A stretch of DNA of 64,000 bases, from assembly GCA_947383695.1 (NCBI GenBank), contig OX376642.1:62001-126000 (forward strand). The letters run 5' to 3'. The translations under genes were made by a program, and so were the position numbers. This DNA comes from Actinomycetes bacterium. GTDB lineage: Bacteria; Actinomycetota; Actinomycetes; Nanopelagicales; Nanopelagicaceae. How positions within the stretch are numbered: position 1 is the first letter of the stretch; each line of letters opens with the position of its first letter. Positions 17,836 through 25,378 of the stretch are shown piece after piece. The notes under the pieces were generated by a model. The model was not told the DNA's origin and did not search any database. It saw only the letters and a program-made list of their open reading frames with translations.

Positions 17836-19530
17836 TCATCCTTGAAGAAATAATGGCTCAACCCTAGTGTGCATAATTGAGGGATGTCCTCGGATTTCTA
17901 TTGTTTCAGATGGTGCAACAAGCTTTTCATGTAGTTTTTCGCCAGCCCGTAAACCTGTGTAAACAATATCTATTTCCCGTTTAGACACCTCGATCATATG
18001 TCGAGCAATGTCACTAATTCGGACGGGTTCACCCATATCAAGAATTAATGTTTCACCATGCCCCCCAATAATTGCGGATTGGAGTACCAGATGTACAGCC
18101 TCACTGACCGTCATAAAATAGCGGGTTACTTCTGGGTGCGTAATAGTAACCGGACCACCTAGTTTAATCTGTTGACGAAAGGTATGAAGAAAAGAACCAT
18201 TGCTACCAATCACATTTCCAAAGCGAACAGATATATAGCGCTGGTCAACGCTTGAGATTCCTGCGGTAAGTCTTTCTGTAATCAGCTTACTCTTTCCCAA
18301 CTCACTTGTTGGATCAGCAGCTTTGTCTGTGGAGATATTCACAAATGTAGTTACGCCGTAACTCAAGGACGCCTGCAGGATATTTTGGGTTCCCAGAACA
18401 TTTGTTTTATAGGCTTCTTCAGGGAATCGCTCCAAAGTCGTTAAGTGCTTTAATGCTGCTGCATGAAAAACTATTTCTGGACGTACTTCTGAAAAAATCT
18501 GATTGACTCTATTTACATCTCGAATGTCACCAAGGATTAAACCATCATGAGTTAGTAAGCCGGTTCCATCCATACTAAGTTGCAAATTGAGCAAGGCTGT
18601 TTCGTCCCGATCCAACATCGTTAGGGATGCAGGCCCATATCTATCAATCTGCCGAACAATTTCTGAACCGATTGAGCCACCAGCGCCAGTTACTAAAACT
18701 CTTTTCCCACGTATGAATTTTGAGATCTCTGAGTCATCTGAACCAATAGCCTTACGGCCCAACAAATCTTCTTCAGAAATTTCAGAAATATCAGTCAAGC
18801 TCACTGCGCCAGACATAATTTCGAATGTTGTAGGAATTACTCTCAAATTTACGTTTAAACTTCTACAACGTCGTTCCAGATCCAAGAGGTTGGATGAATC
18901 GATCCCTGAAATAGCAACAATAAGAATTTTTATCTCATGTTTGTTTATGACTACTTCTAATGTGTCAATATTTCCCAACACACGTCTTCCAAATATTCTC
19001 AAGTTTGATTTGGCCGGATCGTCATCAAGAAATCCAATTGGATTATATTTCTCTACTTGCCATAACATTTGTTCGACGATTTGTCGTCCAGCTATTCCAG
19101 CCCCATAAACTAATGTCTTTTCACCATGCGATTCTTGCGGCAACAGTTTGGAAAATCTTGGGCTAGTTAGGATGCGCGTGACAAGCATAAAAACAATTGC
19201 CAAGGTGCCAGCGACAATTGGAACTGACCTTGGAACTAAGGAAAAGTCAGTGAGAACTCTTAGCGTAAACAACAAAATAATTATTGTTGCGGTCGATAAA
19301 CATAGAGCGATTACCTCTTCTAGTGAAGAATTCGCATATTTACCTGAGTACAAAGAGAAGCCATAATTAAAGATGATTGCGACCAGTCCCGCGGCGGTAC
19401 CGAATTTTACAATCTCGGTTGTCATGCCAGGTGGCATTTCGGCATCAAATCTGAGCAAGGTGGCAAGAGTTGATGCGGCCAGCCAAGAAGTTAAGTCGCC
19501 TAGAACCCTTAACAATCTCTTCTTTTTCAA
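17836..19530 (-). CDS. FlaA1/CapD-like UDP-N-acetyl-hexosamine 4,6-dehydratase, membrane bound
   Basis: A large nucleoside-diphosphate-sugar epimerase/dehydratase of the WbpM/PglF class (564 residues from this start). It has four N-terminal membrane helices, a first Rossmann domain with VYGAGIAGRQI and a second with VLVTGAGGSIGSE plus NISTDKAADPTSELGKSK. The tyrosine of the usual YxxxK is replaced (LGKSK), as in many large members. Such enzymes make UDP-4-keto-6-deoxy-HexNAc, the first step to bacillosamine- or FucNAc-type sugars. I chose TTG 19530 (AGAGG five bases upstream). ATG 19626 would leave only 16 bp to the divergent ligase gene. Confidence 0.85.
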   Translation of the reverse strand: MKKKRLLRVLGDLTSWLAASTLATLLRFDAEMPPGMTTEIVKFGTAAGLVAIIFNYGFSLYSGKYANSSLEEVIALCLSTATIIILLFTLRVLTDFSLVPRSVPIVAGTLAIVFMLVTRILTSPRFSKLLPQESHGEKTLVYGAGIAGRQIVEQMLWQVEKYNPIGFLDDDPAKSNLRIFGRRVLGNIDTLEVVINKHEIKILIVAISGIDSSNLLDLERRCRSLNVNLRVIPTTFEIMSGAVSLTDISEISEEDLLGRKAIGSDDSEISKFIRGKRVLVTGAGGSIGSEIVRQIDRYGPASLTMLDRDETALLNLQLSMDGTGLLTHDGLILGDIRDVNRVNQIFSEVRPEIVFHAAALKHLTTLERFPEEAYKTNVLGTQNILQASLSYGVTTFVNISTDKAADPTSELGKSKLITERLTAGISSVDQRYISVRFGNVIGSNGSFLHTFRQQIKLGGPVTITHPEVTRYFMTVSEAVHLVLQSAIIGGHGETLILDMGEPVRISDIARHMIEVSKREIDIVYTGLRAGEKLHEKLVAPSETIEIRGHPSIMHTRVEPLFLQG

Positions 19531-19642
19531 AACATCCTCTTTAGCCCATGCAAGTTGTGTCGCCAGCCATTTTGTATGACCTGTTGAGGTGAAATTGTAG
19601 CGATAAGCACAAATAAAGTTCCACATCCTCTAGCATCTTCTC

Positions 19643-21382
19643 ATGCTCAAAGTACTCGAGCCGCATAGATTTGCGATTCTAACTGCCTCGCTGGCAACAG
19701 TTGTGGTGCTGCCTCCAATTATGGACCCAATTAATCTACCTAAGCTTTGGATATTGGTAATCTGCACATGTGTGTCGATCTTTACATTTCTGAATTCAAA
19801 CTTGCAAGTTGTACTCAAGAAGAATCGAAGCACCCTTCTTATTTGTGCTTTTTTTACTACATCCTTATTGATCGCTGCATTCTTTAGCAATGGTTCATTA
19901 CATAGAATAATGATTGGCGTTTGGGGTAGAAACAATGGACTACTGACCTATGCGTGCTTTTTGATTTTGTTTCTGATTGTATCCCTACAAAATTCGGACT
20001 TACCAAGTAAATTCCTTATAAAATCCTTGGTCGTACTTGGATTCATTTTGAGTACCTATGGGTTTTTTCAATCGTTAGGTTTGGACCCAATTCCTTGGGA
20101 TAACCCAAATAAAGAACTCTTGCTCACTTTAGGAAACTCCAACTTTGGAAGTTCTATCCTAGCTGTCACAACACTTGCTACATTGATGAGTGCATTTGAT
20201 TCAGGCACAACGAAAAAACGCAGGAATCTCTTGTTAGGGTTTTTCCTATTTCAATTTGGAATTATTCTTGCTGCCCGACCGATTCAAGGAATAATCATGG
20301 TGGTTATCGGATCATCAATTATCATTGGTTTTAATTGGTCTTATTCGCAGAGGCGTAACTTGCAGATTGCTTCAAGATATTGGTGGAGTGTCCAAGCAAT
20401 ATTAGGTGCGTGTGCAGTTTTTGCCCTTTTTGGGATGGGCCCTATGCAGGCACTGTTAGCGGCAAACATTAGTTCGTTGAAAGATCGTTATTATCATTGG
20501 ATAGCGGCAATTAACATGTTTCAAGAAAATTTCCTATTTGGAGTCGGTCTTGATTCTTTTGGAGATAAATATCGCTTATATCGAGAAATTGAGGCCATCC
20601 AGAGCAGAGGCACTGCCATGTTTGGGACAAATAATGCACACAATACATTCTTGCAATTAGGAGCAACGGGTGGCATTTTCTTGCTAGTCACTTATTTATC
20701 TTTGATTTTGTTTACTATTTGGAGAGCAGTTATTGCCTTGAAGCGATTACCTGACAAGAAGTTAGTGAGTGGACTATTTGCGATCTGGTTGGTACTACAA
20801 CTGCAAAGTTTAATCTCAATTGATCAAGTCGGTGTCGCCGTATGGTCTTGGATAATTGGCGGTTGTTTAGTCGGCATTTCTAATTCTAATGTCGAGAAGA
20901 GCAATAATCAGAATCACCGAAAAATGGCCAACTCTAATAAATTAAAAAGAAAACCAATTCTGCTAGCAATGCCATTACTATTCAGTTTTGTAGCTGGCTT
21001 TGCGTTACTACCTACTGTAATTAATGACCTAAACATTAGGCAAAAAATCATTCAACTAGTAAATTCTAGGGATAGTGCTCAAGCTCTTCAAAATGCGAAC
21101 TCTTTGTACGGGGAAGCATTAAGTTCTCCAGAACCAGCTCTAGGAATTGTGGCTATTGAATATCTCTTGCAGTCGGGTGCAAACGATCTGGCGTTGAGTC
21201 TTGCTCAAAATAATGTCAAGAAATTTCCTAATTCCTTCGAAGCCTGGCACGCGCTTGCAGCGTGTTACGAAACTTTAGGTCAAAAGCAAAATGCCATCGC
21301 CCCACGTGAGGTTTCAATTAGATTAGATCCGCTGAATGAAGAGATTAAGAAATTGCTAGTGGACGATAAGCAGTCAAATTAG
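19643..21382 (+). CDS. O-antigen ligase/polymerase-like membrane protein with C-terminal TPR-like region
   Basis: A 579-residue protein with about twelve hydrophobic helices, a large outside loop and the Wzy_C-type segment NNAHNTFLQLGATGG near residue 331, as in WaaL/Wzy-family O-antigen ligases and polymerases. After a last helix near residue 455 the final 110 residues are helical, with a tetratricopeptide-like pattern (FPNSFEAWHALAACYETLGQ), a common tail in Gram-positive members. It probably polymerises or attaches the repeat units made by the surrounding genes. TAGCAT ends six bases before the ATG, suggesting a leaderless transcript. tRNA-Lys follows 27 bp after the stop. Confidence 0.82.
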   Translation: MLKVLEPHRFAILTASLATVVVLPPIMDPINLPKLWILVICTCVSIFTFLNSNLQVVLKKNRSTLLICAFFTTSLLIAAFFSNGSLHRIMIGVWGRNNGLLTYACFLILFLIVSLQNSDLPSKFLIKSLVVLGFILSTYGFFQSLGLDPIPWDNPNKELLLTLGNSNFGSSILAVTTLATLMSAFDSGTTKKRRNLLLGFFLFQFGIILAARPIQGIIMVVIGSSIIIGFNWSYSQRRNLQIASRYWWSVQAILGACAVFALFGMGPMQALLAANISSLKDRYYHWIAAINMFQENFLFGVGLDSFGDKYRLYREIEAIQSRGTAMFGTNNAHNTFLQLGATGGIFLLVTYLSLILFTIWRAVIALKRLPDKKLVSGLFAIWLVLQLQSLISIDQVGVAVWSWIIGGCLVGISNSNVEKSNNQNHRKMANSNKLKRKPILLAMPLLFSFVAGFALLPTVINDLNIRQKIIQLVNSRDSAQALQNANSLYGEALSSPEPALGIVAIEYLLQSGANDLALSLAQNNVKKFPNSFEAWHALAACYETLGQKQNAIAPREVSIRLDPLNEEIKKLLVDDKQSN

Positions 21383-21409
21383 GGTACGCTTGCGATTCAT
21401 CCTAAAATG

Positions 21410-21482
21410 GGGCCTATAGCTCAGTCGGTAGAGCAACGGACTTTTAATCCGTGGGTCGACGGTTCGAGCCCGTCTGGGCCCA
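21410..21482 (+). tRNA. tRNA-Lys (TTT)
   Basis: Cloverleaf with acceptor GGGCCTA/TGGGCCC, anticodon stem ACGGA/TCCGT around CTTTTAA (anticodon TTT), T-arm GACGG-TTCGAGC-CCGTC and discriminator A. CCA is not encoded. It marks the right-hand border of the second glycan locus. Confidence 0.96.
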
Positions 21483-21544
21483 CTGTTACGTGAAACATAA
21501 ATCGTGCTATTACAAATTCAATGCTTCGCCATTAGAGTGCAGAT

Positions 21545-22552
21545 GTGTCTAACAAGCCAAGCCTTCGTGATATTGCCAAACAAGCAAATGTTTCTTTGGG
21601 GACAGTTTCTAATGTTCTGAATCGCCCTCAACAAGTTTCTGAAGAGACTCGCCAAAAGGTTCGCAGCGCAATCGATATGTTGGGATTTATCCCTAACGAG
21701 ATCATGCAATCGTCTTCAAAGGACAGCCAAGTAATTGGATTAATTCTTCCACTTAGTAACAACCCTTTTTATGAAGAGCTGGCACAAGGAATCGAAGATG
21801 CTGTTGCAAAAGACGGACTCCGTGTTCTGATTGGATATAGCCGCGAAGATGAAGCAATTGAGCTGCATCTTTTGTCTGCAATGGTGGATGCAGGTTTTAA
21901 GGGTGTAATCCTTACCCCCGTCGGCGAGCGCAACCAAGTCTTTGAAAAGTTCATCGAAAAAAATGTTCGAGTTGGATATATCTCCCAAACAGATGAGCTT
22001 GTCGATCAATGTTCAGTATCGATTGATCAAGTACGTGGCGGGTACATCGGTCTTGAGTACCTGGCAAATCTTGGACACAAAAAGGTTTTGTGGATCTCAG
22101 GTCCGCCCCACCACCATCAATCCAATCAACGCTTTGTGGGAATTACAGAAGCGGCAAAGGAGTTTGATATCGAACTCTCTGTTATGAGCGCTCCTTCCTT
22201 AGACTTTCTGACTGGCGAACACATGGCCCCACAAATCATCGAAGCTGGTTTGCCCGACGCGGTTTTTGCAGGCAATGACTCATTAGCTCTGGGAATCATG
22301 AATTACTTTTATAAGCAAGGGATTAAAGTCCCTGATGAGGTGTCCTTCCTGGGCTATGACAACGTTTCTTATGCAGAATCGGCGCTAGTCCCTCTTACAA
22401 CCGTTTCTCAGACGCCGTATCAACTTGGATACACAATGGGTGCACAAATGGTGGTTGAGATAGCTGCTCCTGAAAACCACATCCACCAGCATGTGATCTT
22501 CCAACCGCAGATCGTTGAGCGTTTATCCACCCGCTCTAAACGATCGCTGTGA
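21545..22552 (+). CDS. LacI-family transcriptional regulator
   Basis: A 335-residue regulator. The N-terminal helix-turn-helix (LRDIAKQANVSLGTVSNVLN, residues 6-25) is followed by a periplasmic-binding-protein-like effector domain with VIGLILPLSNNPFYEEL and a conserved GYDN. LacI proteins usually repress sugar-uptake or catabolic operons and release DNA on binding a sugar. TAGAGT ends six bases before the GTG start, so a leaderless transcript is likely. No sugar transport or catabolic gene is adjacent, so the target cannot be named from position. The beta-galactosidase gene is over 30 kb away. Confidence 0.92.
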   Translation: MSNKPSLRDIAKQANVSLGTVSNVLNRPQQVSEETRQKVRSAIDMLGFIPNEIMQSSSKDSQVIGLILPLSNNPFYEELAQGIEDAVAKDGLRVLIGYSREDEAIELHLLSAMVDAGFKGVILTPVGERNQVFEKFIEKNVRVGYISQTDELVDQCSVSIDQVRGGYIGLEYLANLGHKKVLWISGPPHHHQSNQRFVGITEAAKEFDIELSVMSAPSLDFLTGEHMAPQIIEAGLPDAVFAGNDSLALGIMNYFYKQGIKVPDEVSFLGYDNVSYAESALVPLTTVSQTPYQLGYTMGAQMVVEIAAPENHIHQHVIFQPQIVERLSTRSKRSL

Positions 22553-22786
22553 CCATCCAAAAGTTGACCGGTCACCACGCTCAAATCCCTTCAAAATCTC
22601 GGTTATCTGACCTACCGTTCTGCCTAGAAGTTCAGCTGACGAATCCTCGTGGCCGATTCCCCTGATTTTCAGGGCTCGGACGCTCACCGGCGAATCATTG
22701 AAAGATGATTGCGCGCTCCGAACAGCTGCGGGATCGGTAAGCAACCTTTGGACAGAAGGGTTGTACACACGTGCGTCAATGTTTTG
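22553..22786. other. Non-coding stretch between two regulators, GC-richer than its flanks
   Basis: No supported gene. It contains the 10-bp palindrome TGACCGGTCA at 22565-22574, 13 bp after the LacI stop. A minus-strand frame across it is open but unconvincing. Base composition is visibly GC-richer than the following 400 bp. Confidence 0.4.
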
Positions 22787-22824
22787 AACTGTTCAATGAA
22801 CAGTTGGTGATCACTCATGAGTGA
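22787..22824 (+). promoter_or_regulatory. Two perfect palindromes over the luxR-type gene start
   Basis: AACTGTTCA (22787-22795) and TGAACAGTT (22797-22805) form a perfect 9-bp inverted repeat around a single A. Six bases further, TCACTCATGAGTGA (22811-22824) is a 14-bp perfect palindrome centred on the ATG at 22817. The first looks like an operator for a dimeric regulator, most simply the LuxR-type product itself. The second could hide the start codon in a hairpin. No Shine-Dalgarno sequence is visible. Confidence 0.6.
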
Positions 22825-23509
22825 GATTAGAAAGTTCATTGAGTGGTTAAGTTTTCATCCGTCATCGGAAGATATTGCCCGTGCGCTCGCAACTGAATAC
22901 CTCAGCGAATTCTCAGTACAGGGCATTCGTTTTGGACGTTTAAATAGTGATGATTCCATTGTTGTTTTGGGCCAATTTGGATACCCAGATGCAGATCTCT
23001 ATCGCGACCGAGTAATTCCAAGCAATGAATGGCGCGCAGTCAATGCACCAGACATTGTTTTAATTAGTAATGCAACACAAGGTGAATTCACACCTAATGA
23101 AACTATGTATGTTTCATGTTTACGAGATCGCGGTGTAATTCAAGGATATTTAATTGTTGAATTTAAGAACCCAGTCAGGGATTCAGAGAAAGCTCGAACC
23201 GCTGAGGCGATTGAAGATATGTGTGTCCCAATCTCGCTGTATATGTCCTTCCAAAACCGCGGCGCTCATGCCGATTCCCATGTGGCGATTTTGAATGACT
23301 CCCGGGACTCTGGGGCTGGCCAGCTTTCAGCTCGCCAACTGTCGATTCTGCGGGGCATGGTCGAGGGCAAGACCAACCACGAGCTAGCCACCGAGATGGG
23401 CTTTTCCGTCTCGACCATCCGCCACGAGACCATGAGGATCTACCAGGCGTTAGCGGTCAGCGACCGCAAAGAAGCGGCCAAAAAGGCGCTCACGCTCAGC
23501 CTCATATAA
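22817..23509 (+). CDS. LuxR-type helix-turn-helix regulator
   Basis: A 230-residue regulator. The C-terminal 65 residues are a LuxR/GerE DNA-binding domain (SARQLSILRGMVEGKTNHEL, then FSVSTIRHETMRIY). The N-terminal roughly 150 residues look GAF-like (IRFGRLNSDDSIVVLGQFG and a later DRGVIQGYLIVEFK), suggesting a small ligand or redox sensor. There is no receiver-type phosphorylation motif. The DNA-binding part has much more GC-rich codons than the sensor half. The gene is flanked by palindromes and by a membrane sigma-factor gene downstream, which it may control. Confidence 0.85.
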   Translation: MSEIRKFIEWLSFHPSSEDIARALATEYLSEFSVQGIRFGRLNSDDSIVVLGQFGYPDADLYRDRVIPSNEWRAVNAPDIVLISNATQGEFTPNETMYVSCLRDRGVIQGYLIVEFKNPVRDSEKARTAEAIEDMCVPISLYMSFQNRGAHADSHVAILNDSRDSGAGQLSARQLSILRGMVEGKTNHELATEMGFSVSTIRHETMRIYQALAVSDRKEAAKKALTLSLI

Positions 23510-23719
23510 AAGTTATATGGGCTCACCGCGACTCGCGGACACGCTCAAACCCTCAATAACGGCTTTACCCTTGCCTACCCCATAGACTAGAGACCTGATT
23601 CCGGCAGGCTTGTTTCTCGCTGCCATTCGGCGAAAGCCCTCCATGCACTTCCCCCACCTACGCTCAACCACCGCATCCAGGAAAACTTTCTAAAGAAAGT
23701 TTCCAAAAGGGCACAACAT
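23510..23719. other. Non-coding stretch with an inverted repeat at 23680-23704
   Basis: No supported gene between the LuxR-type gene and the sigma-factor gene. Near its end, GGAAAACTTTC (23680-23690) and GAAAGTTTCC (23695-23704) form an inverted repeat of 10 bp arms with one bulged A and loop TAAA. There is no T-run behind it, so an operator is more likely than a terminator. Confidence 0.5.
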
Positions 23720-23748
23720 TTGGCCCCCAGCGGTGTCTTAACTATTAG
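23720..23748 (+). promoter_or_regulatory. Candidate promoter of the sigma-factor gene
   Basis: TTGGCC (23720-23725), a 17-bp spacer and TATTAG (23743-23748) form a weak sigma70-type promoter 46 bp upstream of the chosen start codon. It lies just after the 23680-23704 inverted repeat, where a bound regulator would affect it. Confidence 0.35.
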
Positions 23749-23794
23749 AGGGCAAGACGTTGCCTTCATTATGAAACTCGCGGGAGTTACTCAA

Positions 23795-25237
23795 ATGGCA
23801 CTATTGAAGTCGAAAGCGGCGAAAGCAGCTGCAGCGACCGATGCCGCCCGCATTTTGAGCGCAAATCCCGCCGACGCTCTTATTGATACACCTGCTCAAG
23901 GCTCTTCAGCTGACTGGACTATCGCTCAGCTAAGCGCGATCTACACAGAGCACCGCACACAGCTCGTCTCACAGGCACGCCGCATCACCCGCGATGAGGC
24001 AGAGGCCAACGAGGTCGTCCAGGAAGCATTCTTGAAGTTCATGCTTGCAGCCCCAGATCTAGATACAGCAGATCGTGCAATTGCATACCTTCGTACATCA
24101 GTAAACAACCTTGCGTTGAACGTAATCCGCGCACGTGGTGCACGTCCTAACTTGGTAGCAATCGATGCTGACACAACCCAGGAGCGTCTAAACGAGATCG
24201 CATCTGAAAACCACATCGATCTTGATACAACTATCTCTGCTGCAGAAGATGCCGCGATTATCCGCGAAGCACTTGCTCGCCTGACCTCTGACCAGCGCAC
24301 AGCGCTTGTTATGTGGGAAATGGAAGGCCGCACAACAGAAGAAATCGCAACTGCGCTTAACACAAGCCCAGCAAATGTTCGCCACATTTTGGTTCGCGCT
24401 CGCAAGTCAATGGTCCGCGTTCTTGAGGACTGGATCGTTGATGAAAAGACTGGCCTAACAGCACTTAACGCGCTTTCAACAACTTACAAGAAGTCAGTAG
24501 AGCTAGCCCAGAAATCATCAAAGGCTGCGCTTTCACTTCTACTAGTTATTACCGCTTTCCTTGGCTTCAACTCAATGACTGGAAATGAAAGCCCAGTACT
24601 GCCAGTTGTTGCCCAGGTTGAAACTGAGACATCACCTATGTCTCCTGTTGCACCTTCAGCATCAGCTACAGCTACCGCTAAGGCTCAAGCTGCAGCAACA
24701 GCTGCTGCAAAGAAGGCTCAGCAAGCAGCGATCAACGCAAAGATCGCAGCGCTTTCATTCTTTGGTCTTGATAACAACGGAATCCCAACAAGCTTCACAG
24801 TTACCGATGCAGATGGTTCATTCGGTAAGGGCCGTGTTACAAAGGGAATTTCAACCGTTGGCACATCAGGAATCTTGATCAACAACCAGTTCATCACAGG
24901 CTCAGTCGGTCCAAATGTTCTTATCGATCAGCTGATCACAATCGATGGAACTGGAACTAATTACAGCCTGAACAACATCAACGTTGGCTTTGCTGGGAAC
25001 TGGAACTCAGTTGAAATCAACTCAGTTGATACATCTATCGAGCGCCTGGCTAACGGTCAGCACTTGATCACAGCAACAGCAAACATCGGCTACTTGAAGC
25101 CATCTACTTTTGCGATCCCAACCGGAGCACGTGGTTACGACCTAACCGATGCTCCAGCGACGATCACAACTCGAGTTCTTCTGAACTCAGGCAAGACCAC
25201 CATCCTCGCGCAAGCGGTGCAGGTGACAAACAAATAA
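23795..25237 (+). CDS. ECF-like sigma factor fused to a transmembrane helix and an extracytoplasmic domain
   Basis: A 480-residue protein. Sigma region 2 covers about residues 45-115 (EANEVVQEAFLKFML, then AIAYLRTSVNNLALN) and region 4 about 150-212 (LTSDQRTALVMWEMEGRTTE, then SPANVRHILVRARKS). A hydrophobic helix follows at about 244-260 (AALSLLLVITAFLGF), then a Pro/Ser/Ala-rich linker, an Ala/Lys-rich helix (292-320) and a beta-rich domain of about 160 residues. Topology should place the sigma part inside and the C-terminus outside. GGGAG lies eight bases before this ATG; TTG 23720 would place promoter-like DNA inside the gene. The next gene is the large surface protein. Confidence 0.82.
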   Translation: MALLKSKAAKAAAATDAARILSANPADALIDTPAQGSSADWTIAQLSAIYTEHRTQLVSQARRITRDEAEANEVVQEAFLKFMLAAPDLDTADRAIAYLRTSVNNLALNVIRARGARPNLVAIDADTTQERLNEIASENHIDLDTTISAAEDAAIIREALARLTSDQRTALVMWEMEGRTTEEIATALNTSPANVRHILVRARKSMVRVLEDWIVDEKTGLTALNALSTTYKKSVELAQKSSKAALSLLLVITAFLGFNSMTGNESPVLPVVAQVETETSPMSPVAPSASATATAKAQAAATAAAKKAQQAAINAKIAALSFFGLDNNGIPTSFTVTDADGSFGKGRVTKGISTVGTSGILINNQFITGSVGPNVLIDQLITIDGTGTNYSLNNINVGFAGNWNSVEINSVDTSIERLANGQHLITATANIGYLKPSTFAIPTGARGYDLTDAPATITTRVLLNSGKTTILAQAVQVTNK

Positions 25238-25240
25238 ATA

Positions 25241-25378
25241 GGTTTCCTCGCCGCGTCCGGATACACGGTGGGGAATTTGGTGAATCAGCACGTGCGATTC
25301 ATCGAATCGGGTGAGTTTTTAACTTACCCAAAGCCGACCGGGGGAAATTCCCTCGATCGACTAATCGAAAGGAAACAA
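25241..25378 (+). promoter_or_regulatory. Structured 5' leader of the surface-protein gene
   Basis: GGGAATTT (25271-25278) can pair with AAATTCCC (25345-25352), enclosing two hairpins: GGTGAATC/GATTCATC (25279-25303, loop containing GCACGTGC) and GGGTGAGTT/AACTTACCC (25309-25329). A fourth hairpin, TCGAT/ATCGA (25353-25368), lies right before the ribosome-binding site AAAGGA. Such a leader could stabilise the mRNA or gate translation. It matches no riboswitch class I recognise. Confidence 0.55.

Noticed and set aside
21545-22552. LacI-type regulator as repressor of the beta-galactosidase gene
   Set aside because: The two genes are more than 30 kb apart and no shared operator was found by eye. 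Family name alone is not evidence.
22523-22768. 81-codon minus-strand frame with a faint helix-turn-helix look between the two regulators
   Set aside because: It runs into the 3' end of the LacI-type gene, has no start signal, and the resemblance is too weak. GC-rich DNA keeps frames open by chance.
22575-23560. CACGCTCAAA-like motif repeated on both sides of the LuxR-type gene, as possible direct repeats of an insertion
   Set aside because: Only about ten bases match and flanking bases differ, so chance is a sufficient explanation.
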